From assembly GCA_965200685.1 (NCBI GenBank), contig OZ241379.1, positions 2,480,001-2,544,000 on the forward strand: DNA of 64,000 nucleotides. The letters run 5' to 3'. Below, one piece after another: positions 51,413-61,759 of this stretch. The stretch is from Bin5 sp965200685 (GTDB lineage Bacteria; Chloroflexota; Anaerolineae; Caldilineales; Caldilineaceae). Below the pieces are notes generated by a model. That model worked only from the letters and a program-made list of their open reading frames with translations. It had not been told where the DNA came from and searched no databases. The first letter of the stretch is position 1; the number at the start of each line of letters is the position of its first letter. The translations under genes were made by a program, and so were the position numbers.

Positions 51413-52594
51413 TTACTTGAATACATGTACTGCAGTGCAATTTTTCTCAATAAATGCCCAATCGTAGGAGACACCTAGGCCAGGGCCATCGGGCAGCGGC
51501 ACACAGCCATCAGGGCCTAGGTCCTCTGGTTGGTCCGAGTAGCCATCCCGATAGACCGGCGGTACGATGTTTCTCATGCCCGGCCCCATGAGGGCCATCT
51601 CGTAAAAATGAGTATTGCGGAGCGCGGCGATCACCGCCCTGTGGGCCGGCCCACAGGCATGAATCTGCACATCTAGGCCCAAAGCCTCACAGAGGTGCGC
51701 GATTTTTAGCGCACCAGTAATGCCCATATCGTACTCTGGGTCAGCATGAACCATATCGCAGCCACCCTGAATCAGAAAATTGGCCTTCTGCTCCAGCCCG
51801 CGTACATGCTCGCTTACCAGAATTGGCGTCTGCAATTTTTCTCGTAGACGCTGATGGCCGATTGCTGATACGCCCGTGTCCCGGTACGGGTCCTCGTACC
51901 AGAAGTAGCTGGCCTCATCACAGGCCCGGCCCACATACAGCGCATCCAAATAGGTTCGTAACTGACTGGCTGGGTCCAGCATCAGCGGCCAATCGTCACC
52001 TACCCGCGCCCGTACTCCAAGAACATTGCGAGCTTCCCGTTTGGCATCGCCGTTGTGCCAGCCATGGATTTTGAAGCCGGCGAATCCGGCTTCTTTGCAT
52101 ATCTCGGCATAGGCAGCGAATGCCTCCACTGTGTCAAGGCCGCCCGGCTCCTCTTGGGCATGATAGGTACTGGCATAAGTAGGCAGACGCTCCCGAAACG
52201 CCCCAAGCATCTTTGCGACCGACAGCCCATACTTTTTGCCCGCCAGATCCCACAGAGCGATGTCAAGCACGCCGTGCCCCATATGGTCATAGGCCCGCAT
52301 CTCCCGCTTCAAGTCGTCGTAAATCAACTCCCGCTGCTCCGGATCCCGGCCCAACAGATGAGGGGCCAGCATCAGCGTCTGCCCCAGGGTTGCCGATGTG
52401 CCGACCCAGTGGGTTACGTATTCACCCTGCGCGCCATCATCGCAGAGAATACGCACAGCAAAGCGGTTGGCCGTGAATTTCCCGCCGGCCAGATAGATCA
52501 TATTGCCCACGCCCGCAGCAGCATGTCCGCCTAAGCCCATGTTCTCAACTTCAAATGAAAACGCGTAGAGTTCTACACGTGTAATTTTGCTCAT
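51413..52594 (-). CDS. Mandelate racemase/muconate lactonizing (enolase superfamily) enzyme
   Basis: 393 aa. N-terminal capping domain with a mobile loop (GHAAAGVGNMIYLAGG), then a TIM barrel. K-x-H at the second strand (FKIHGW), metal ligands D, E and E in LMLDPASQ, FWYEDPY and LVSEHV, and a base His in IHACGPAH are visible. These enzymes abstract the proton next to a carboxylate; sugar-acid dehydratases are the commonest role in such a context. I prefer ATG 52594 since AAGGA is too close to the ATG at 52603. Confidence 0.88.
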   Translation of the reverse strand: MSKITRVELYAFSFEVENMGLGGHAAAGVGNMIYLAGGKFTANRFAVRILCDDGAQGEYVTHWVGTSATLGQTLMLAPHLLGRDPEQRELIYDDLKREMRAYDHMGHGVLDIALWDLAGKKYGLSVAKMLGAFRERLPTYASTYHAQEEPGGLDTVEAFAAYAEICKEAGFAGFKIHGWHNGDAKREARNVLGVRARVGDDWPLMLDPASQLRTYLDALYVGRACDEASYFWYEDPYRDTGVSAIGHQRLREKLQTPILVSEHVRGLEQKANFLIQGGCDMVHADPEYDMGITGALKIAHLCEALGLDVQIHACGPAHRAVIAALRNTHFYEMALMGPGMRNIVPPVYRDGYSDQPEDLGPDGCVPLPDGPGLGVSYDWAFIEKNCTAVHVFK

Positions 52595-52637
52595 GATAGT
52601 CATGTCCTTTTCAAGATGAAAATTGTCTGCATCAGGA

Positions 52638-53552
52638 TCATCTGTCCTGGTGCGCTTCGTTCCTATTTGAGGGGCGCAGGATATGCCACAGCCGTACCAA
52701 ACGATTCCCCGGCGTTGCTCCGTGTAAGAAGTGCTGTCTACGATAGTCGGCCACGAACACCAGCAACCACTGAAATAGACTCGGCACAGTTATGGCGAAC
52801 CAGACCAACAGCCGGTCTCCCCAAGTGATGTAGACCTCTCGCTCGCCTCGTTTGATAGCGGTGACAATGCGCGCCCCTACCCGTCGCGGGTCCACGCCCT
52901 GCATAAGAGCATGTTTCTCTCCCTTCCTGTGCTCGGCACCGGGGACACTGATCCGACTATGCTGCGAAAACTCGGTCTCTGTCAGGCCAGGGCAGACGAG
53001 GACCAAGTCGATGTTGTCCTGTTTCAGTTCGGCCCGGGCCGCGCTGCTTGCCCCCTGCAGCGCAAATTTCGTCGCCACATAGCCACCGCTGAGGGGTTGA
53101 GAAAATTTGCCGACAATACTGCTGACATTGACGACCGTGCCGCCACCTTGACGACGCATCACCTGTACGACGGCTTGCAAGGCGGCCAATGCGCCAAAAA
53201 AATTCACCTCAAAGACATGACGCAGATCGTCCAGATTCAATTCGTCTATGCTCCCATAAATGCCCATGCCCGCGTTGTTGACCAAAATGTCCACTGTCCC
53301 AAAATGGGCATCTGCTGTCTCGATCAGTGCCCGCGCCTGATGCTCATCGCTGATATCCGTGGGCACAATGAGCGTCTCAACACCGTACTGCTGCTGCAGC
53401 CGCTCAGCCACGACCTCAAGCTGGTCCCGACTGCGGGCGGCCAGCACCAGCTTACAGCCTTCCTGGGCCAGAGATGCAGCGAGCGCTGCGCCGATCCCCC
53501 GCCCCGCGCCGGTGATGACCGCCACCCTTCCCCTCAACTCCTTCATTGCCAT
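52638..53552 (-). CDS. Short-chain dehydrogenase/reductase
   Basis: 304 aa. NAD(P)-binding TGAGRGIGAAL, NNAGMGI, catalytic Ser in VNVSSIVGKFS and Y-x-x-x-K in GGYVATKFALQ. The C-terminal extension has a hydrophobic stretch (LLVWFAITVPSLFQWLLVFV), suggesting membrane association. GGAGGAGG lies just before ATG 53552. The substrate is not evident. It is 43 bp upstream of the enolase-superfamily gene on the same strand. Confidence 0.88.
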   Translation of the reverse strand: MAMKELRGRVAVITGAGRGIGAALAASLAQEGCKLVLAARSRDQLEVVAERLQQQYGVETLIVPTDISDEHQARALIETADAHFGTVDILVNNAGMGIYGSIDELNLDDLRHVFEVNFFGALAALQAVVQVMRRQGGGTVVNVSSIVGKFSQPLSGGYVATKFALQGASSAARAELKQDNIDLVLVCPGLTETEFSQHSRISVPGAEHRKGEKHALMQGVDPRRVGARIVTAIKRGEREVYITWGDRLLVWFAITVPSLFQWLLVFVADYRRQHFLHGATPGNRLVRLWHILRPSNRNEAHQDR

Positions 53553-53573
53553 GGCTCCTCCTCCGAACTGCAG

Positions 53574-53615
53574 TGGTCCGTACAAACCCCAAAACCAGGG
53601 GGCTGTGGTCATTGG
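53574..53615. repeat. Dispersed repeat copy
   Basis: GAACTGCAGTGGTCCGTAC ... GGGGGCTGTGGTCATTGG. A degenerate copy upstream of the SDR gene. Confidence 0.5.
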
Positions 53616-53678
53616 CGAGATCCCACAAGCCAGCGCAGTTTACTCTGTATAGGGCCAAAGAGAAAGTCCGCAATCCCA

Positions 53679-53709
53679 GAGGAGAGCAGTACATTCGTGG
53701 AGTCGTTCA
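53679..53709. repeat. Second short dispersed repeat, copy 2
   Basis: AGAGGAGAGCAGTACATTCG then TGGAGTCGTTC matches 42001-42030 over most of its length. Confidence 0.5.
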
Positions 53710-53732
53710 CGAATCACACTTCTCTTACGGGT

Positions 53733-53761
53733 TTGGAAACGACTGCAATCGGTGCTATAGT
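53733..53761 (+). promoter_or_regulatory. Sigma-70-type promoter for dsbA
   Basis: TTGGAA, a 17-bp spacer and TATAGT, with the likely start of transcription about 28 bp before the dsbA-like ATG at 53796. Good match by eye. Confidence 0.6.
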
Positions 53762-53795
53762 CTAATCTCATCAGGACAGATTCAAGGAGAGCAAC

Positions 53796-54518
53796 ATGAC
53801 GAAAACAACGCGGCGTACCTCTCGCAAGACAGCCTCAACCCAGAAAGTACCACAGCGGCCCTTCTCCTTCAGCGTATTGCTGACCGGCGGCGTAGTGCTG
53901 CTGGCGGTGGTGATCGTTCTCGTGCTGGCGGCAACCAATCAACAACCGACAGTCGAGGCCAGTGATTATTCTGGCATTCCCGCTGCCTGGCAGGATCGCA
54001 ACGTCTTGGGAGATCCTGATGCATCTGTCACCGTACAGGCATGGGAAGATTTTCTCTGCCCTGCCTGCGCCGCGTTCAACCAACGTGTGAAGCCCCAACT
54101 TGTAGAGAACTACATTGCCACGGGAAAGGTCAAACTGGAGTTCAGGCACTTCCCCCTACGGCAGCATGAACCGGGCGCATCCCTGGCCGCGCAGGCCAAT
54201 GAATGTGCCGCGGACCAAGGCGCGTTCTGGCCCTATCATGACCGTACCTTTCAGGCGGCCCCATCCGGGCAGTCCGCCTTTACAGCCGAAAGGCTGATCG
54301 ACTACGCCCAAGAATTGGGACTAGAGCAGGATTCATTTGCCCAGTGTCTTACTAGCCAGAAGTATCTTTCCACAGTACAAGAGAGTGCCCAAGCCGCGCA
54401 AGTGGCCGGCCTCAACAGTACCCCGTCCATTCTGATCAACGGTGTCCGCAGCGACAGCCCTCTTGACTACGAGGCCGTTGCCGCGGCCATTGATGCTCTT
54501 TTACAGGCAGACGAATGA
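53796..54518 (+). CDS. DsbA-like membrane-anchored thiol:disulfide oxidoreductase
   Basis: 240 aa. A basic N-terminus and one helix (VLLTGGVVLLAVVIVLVLA) anchor an extracytoplasmic thioredoxin-fold domain with active site C88-P-A-C91 (FLCPACAAF) and cis-Pro in NSTPSILING. It would oxidise cysteines in exported proteins, and its partner is the overlapping DsbB-like gene. AAGGAGA precedes ATG 53796 and a sigma-70-like promoter is visible. Confidence 0.92.
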   Translation: MTKTTRRTSRKTASTQKVPQRPFSFSVLLTGGVVLLAVVIVLVLAATNQQPTVEASDYSGIPAAWQDRNVLGDPDASVTVQAWEDFLCPACAAFNQRVKPQLVENYIATGKVKLEFRHFPLRQHEPGASLAAQANECAADQGAFWPYHDRTFQAAPSGQSAFTAERLIDYAQELGLEQDSFAQCLTSQKYLSTVQESAQAAQVAGLNSTPSILINGVRSDSPLDYEAVAAAIDALLQADE

Positions 54519-55432
54519 CAGTCCGATTCGACGCCCGGATTGGCCTATACGGGGCGTTGCTGACCGCATGGATTGGGATGATGGGCAGCCTGTATTTCAG
54601 CGAAGTGCAGGGATTCATCCCTTGTACCCTGTGCTGGTACCAGCGCATCTTACTGTATCCGCTAGCCGCTCTCATTGCACTGGGGATCTGGCACCAGGAC
54701 CAGCAGTTGCCCTATCTGGTCCTGCCTTTTTCTCTGCTAGGGCAGGGGGTGTCGATCTATCACTATCTACTGCAAAAGACGACACTTTTCGCTGCGCCGA
54801 CGACCTGCAGTGTCGCTATACCCTGTACAACCGCCTGGATCAATTGGTTCGGCTTTGTCACAATTCCGCTCTTGGCGATGTTTGGATTTATGCTCATTAC
54901 CTTGGGGATGCTGCTGATCATGCCAGCCAAGGCCGAAACCCCAATGGCCAGTCAAGCACACAGGCCACAGAATCCATGGCCACGCTGGCCCATCCCCATT
55001 GTGATCGCGGTCGTGGTTGGGCTGTATACTGTTGGGGTCGTCCGCGCGACACAGGAGCAAGCTGCCATCCCCTTTCCTGTTATTGATAATTTGCCTCGTG
55101 ACATACTATCGCGAGATCCTGTGGCAGAGGGTGGCCTGCTCTATGCCCAGGCCTGTGCTTCCTGTCATGGACTCCAAGGGGAGGGTATCAGCGGCCTCGG
55201 CAGCCCCTTAGTCGGCTCTGCAGCTGTCGTAGAATCAACAGACAGGGAGCTGCTGGCCCTGATCCGAGATGGACGCCCGGCGGATGCCATGGAGAACCGT
55301 AGCGGCATGGCCATGCCGCCCCGCGGCGGCCGACCGGACTTATCCGATGCACAGATTTTTGCGATTATCCGTTATCTTCGCGCAGAATTACATACCAGTT
55401 TTTCGTTGCCAGCACATTACAATCAGGCATAA
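54515..55432 (+). CDS. DsbB-like quinone oxidoreductase fused to cytochrome c
   Basis: 305 aa. Residues 1-140 form a four-helix DsbB/BdbC unit with C37-T-L-C40 (FIPCTLCWYQR) and the second cysteine pair C98/C104 (TTCSVAIPC). A fifth helix at about 158-176 (WPIPIVIAVVVGLYTVGVV) leads to an external class I cytochrome c domain with heme site C214-A-S-C217-H (ACASCHGLQGEG) and Met ligand around 265-267 (GMAMPPRGG). Its start overlaps the dsbA-like stop by 4 bp (ATGA). DsbB normally passes electrons to quinone; the attached heme domain suggests an alternative route to a cytochrome oxidase. I do not know a described protein of this build. Confidence 0.9.
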   Translation: MTVRFDARIGLYGALLTAWIGMMGSLYFSEVQGFIPCTLCWYQRILLYPLAALIALGIWHQDQQLPYLVLPFSLLGQGVSIYHYLLQKTTLFAAPTTCSVAIPCTTAWINWFGFVTIPLLAMFGFMLITLGMLLIMPAKAETPMASQAHRPQNPWPRWPIPIVIAVVVGLYTVGVVRATQEQAAIPFPVIDNLPRDILSRDPVAEGGLLYAQACASCHGLQGEGISGLGSPLVGSAAVVESTDRELLALIRDGRPADAMENRSGMAMPPRGGRPDLSDAQIFAIIRYLRAELHTSFSLPAHYNQA

Positions 55433-55459
55433 CAGGATTCATAGGATGGATAAGAGTTT

Positions 55460-56239
55460 ATGGCTTATGGAATACCAGACCGCCTGCTCCATTGGCTTAT
55501 TGTGACAGCCCTGAGCGGGTTGGGGCTTCTGGCCGCTGCTACAACCTCCTTTGGCCAAGGACAGGTAGGCATATCTTCCCCAGCCCCCGACAGTCGTGTC
55601 AGCGGTGTTGTCCCGATTCTGGGCACGGCTGCCGGCGCACCGTTCGCGCGCTACGAGCTCTACTATAAGCGGGAACCAAGCGGTGATGAAGCATATATCT
55701 ATTTTCATGGGGATACCCGCCAGGTTCACAGCGGCCAACTGGGTGTTTGGTACACCGGCGACCTTGCGCCGGGTATCTACACTCTGCGGATGCGGGTTGT
55801 GCGGCCTGACAGCAATTACGGCGAATTTTTTGCACCAAACATCAGCGTCAATCAGGTCTCACCGACAGCGGAGACGCGCCCAGATACGCCCACGGAGACG
55901 CCCATTCCCATTGACACACCCACACCGCTCCCCCAGCCTACAGTTGCAGCAGTTGAGGTGGAGCAGCCAAATCTCGAAGAATCAGCCACAGCAACCCCCA
56001 CCCCACAACAGGTGGCCCCGGGCAGCACTGAGGACACAGGCGCAGGACAAGCTGGGGGGGCAGCGGGACAGACTACCAGCGAACAGACGCCTGGCATCTT
56101 CGGTGAGGAACTATCCGTAGACAAGTTGCGGGCGCACTTCTTCAACGGCATGCGCTGGAGTGCCGGGTTATTTTTGCTGTTAGGCGCACTCTTTGCCGCC
56201 AAACGTCTGCTGGTGTGGATGCTGGCCAAGGCCGAATAA
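55460..56239 (+). CDS. Exported membrane-anchored protein with Thr/Pro linker
   Basis: 259 aa. A signal peptide (LLHWLIVTALSGLGLLAAA) precedes a beta-sandwich-like domain (GISSPAPDSRVSGVVPILGT, then GIYTLRMRVVRPDSNYGEF), a type often attached to Chloroflexota exported proteins. A low-complexity Thr/Pro/Glu linker follows from about 130 to 215, then a C-terminal helix (SAGLFLLLGALFAAKRLLVWML). No enzymatic motif is seen. It follows the DsbB fusion by 27 bp, so it may be in the same operon. Confidence 0.75.
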   Translation: MAYGIPDRLLHWLIVTALSGLGLLAAATTSFGQGQVGISSPAPDSRVSGVVPILGTAAGAPFARYELYYKREPSGDEAYIYFHGDTRQVHSGQLGVWYTGDLAPGIYTLRMRVVRPDSNYGEFFAPNISVNQVSPTAETRPDTPTETPIPIDTPTPLPQPTVAAVEVEQPNLEESATATPTPQQVAPGSTEDTGAGQAGGAAGQTTSEQTPGIFGEELSVDKLRAHFFNGMRWSAGLFLLLGALFAAKRLLVWMLAKAE

Positions 56240-56261
56240 CGACAGAGATCAGCGCAGATCG

Positions 56262-56852
56262 ATGAAAATGATCGTAGGCTTGGGCAATCCCGGGCCCCGT
56301 TATGCAGGTAACCGCCATAATATCGGCTTTCAGGTCGTGGATATCCTGGCCCGCCGCCATGGCATCGCCCTCTCCCGCTCGAAATACAATGCACTCTTTG
56401 GCGATGGCCGTATCATTGGTAAAACCAGTGCCCCTCACAGACAAGGGCAGTACATACAGGTATTGCTGGTACGGCCCCTTACCTTTATGAACCGCAGTGG
56501 CACTGCTGTCGGCCCGCTGGCCCGCTATTTCGCTATCCCACCGCAAGATATCTTTGTGATCTATGATGAGCTTGACCTGCCCAGCGGCAAATTGCGTATA
56601 CGTCCCGGCGGCGGTAGCGGCGGCCACAATGGCATGGAATCCCTGATACGCCATCTGAAAACAGACAGAGTCACCCGGGCACGGGTGGGGATTGGCCGTC
56701 CCCAGGAACCAATGGACCCGGCCGCTTATGTTCTCCAGAATTTTAGCGACGATGAGGAGATCGTCTTTGAGTCCCTACGCCAGCGCACCGCCGATGCAGT
56801 TGAATGTTGGCTCTTTGAGGGGCCCGACATAGCCATGAACCGCTTCAATTAA
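56262..56852 (+). CDS. pth: Peptidyl-tRNA hydrolase
   Basis: 196 aa. It has MIVGLGNPGPRYAGNRHNIG with the catalytic His, FMNRSGTAV, IYDELDLPSGKLRIRPGGG and GGHNGMESLIRHL. Pth releases peptides from tRNAs that fall off the ribosome. The start is ATG 56262 (or 56268), just at the family N-terminus. mfd follows by 27 bp, a pairing common in many bacteria. Confidence 0.94.
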   Translation: MKMIVGLGNPGPRYAGNRHNIGFQVVDILARRHGIALSRSKYNALFGDGRIIGKTSAPHRQGQYIQVLLVRPLTFMNRSGTAVGPLARYFAIPPQDIFVIYDELDLPSGKLRIRPGGGSGGHNGMESLIRHLKTDRVTRARVGIGRPQEPMDPAAYVLQNFSDDEEIVFESLRQRTADAVECWLFEGPDIAMNRFN

Positions 56853-56879
56853 CTGCCAATACACAAGCAACGAAACACG

Positions 56880-60747
<3,868 letters not shown>

Positions 60748-60758
<11 letters not shown>

Positions 60759-61268
60759 TGCAGACGATTGGCTCTCCGATTCTTTGTCAGAATCAGGAGT
60801 AACAGGATGGTTGGATTATCAGGATTCCTGCTCGTCTAGCTGCCTGTATCATCCTACCCACCAATCCAATCCTGCAAATTCCTGAATTCCCATACTCCTG
60901 ATGCAGACGATTTGTTATCCGATTCTTTGTCAGAATCAGGAGTAACAGGATGGTTGGATTATCAGGATTCCTGCTCGTCTAGCTGCCTGTATCATCCTAC
61001 CCACCAATCCAATCCTGCAAATCCCTGAATCCCTATACTCCTGATGCAGACGATTGGATCCCCGATTCTTTGTCAGAATCAGGATGTACAGGATGGTTGG
61101 ATTGTCAGGATTCCTGCTCGTCTAGCTGCCTGTATCATCCTACTCACCAATCCAATCCTGCAAATTCCTGAATCCCCATACTCCTGATGCAGACGATTTG
61201 TTATCCGATTCTTTGTCAGAATCAGGATGTACAGGATGGTTGGATTGTCAGGATTCCTGCTCGTCTAT
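60748..61268. repeat. 143-bp tandem repeat array downstream of mfd
   Basis: Units start at 60748, 60891, 61034 and 61177 with exact 143-bp periods; the last unit is truncated near 61268. Each contains CATACTCCTGATGCAGACGA, a small hairpin (GATTCT-TTGTC-AGAATC), CAGGATGGTTGGATT and CCAATCCAATCCTGC. Units differ by a few substitutions. There is no coding frame. This accounts for most of the 622-bp gap 60759-61380. Confidence 0.92.
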
Positions 61269-61380
61269 TTCCCCACAAAATGTTGGACCAGCTCCCAGTT
61301 GGCCGCGATGAGTTACCTCGGCACTTCAAGCCATGAGGAGGAAGTTTCTTTTTCTGTAAATAGATTTTTCTTATGAAAGT

Positions 61381-61641
61381 TTAAGAGGGATTTGAGGGCG
61401 GTTGTTGAGGAGCAATAGGAGAGGATGGCCTAAATGATTTCACACGAAATGTATTCAGTGTAAGAGGATTTTCCGGGCTAGGAGGTTGATAGTGTATCTC
61501 TTCCTCCGCCTTTTGGAGTGGCAATTCATAAAGTCTACTCACCTCTACATATTGCTGATACTGCTTTTTGACGCGTTCTAATGTCTCCAGGTAGTCATCC
61601 TTGCCAACATGTGAAGATGTTTTCTTGTTCGTCTTCGGCAT
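61381..61641 (-). CDS. Small protein of unknown function downstream of HsdMS
   Basis: 86 aa, charged and Pro-rich toward the end, starting MPKTNKKTSSHVGKDDYLET with a short helix (LERVKKQYQQYVEVSRLYEL). AGGAGG seven bases before ATG 61641 strongly supports translation. It follows the fused methyltransferase-specificity gene on the same strand by 118 bp, so it may belong to that system. No family recognised. Confidence 0.6.
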   Translation of the reverse strand: MPKTNKKTSSHVGKDDYLETLERVKKQYQQYVEVSRLYELPLQKAEEEIHYQPPSPENPLTLNTFRVKSFRPSSPIAPQQPPSNPS

Positions 61642-61759
61642 TGTTCTCCTCCTTGTGGAGTTTCTATATTTACATGAAATTGTCAATTTGTCAAGTACTT
61701 CTCTTGTGATTGCTGTCGCAGCCATGTGCTATCTGCAGTTCTGATGTTGTCCTAGTGGA

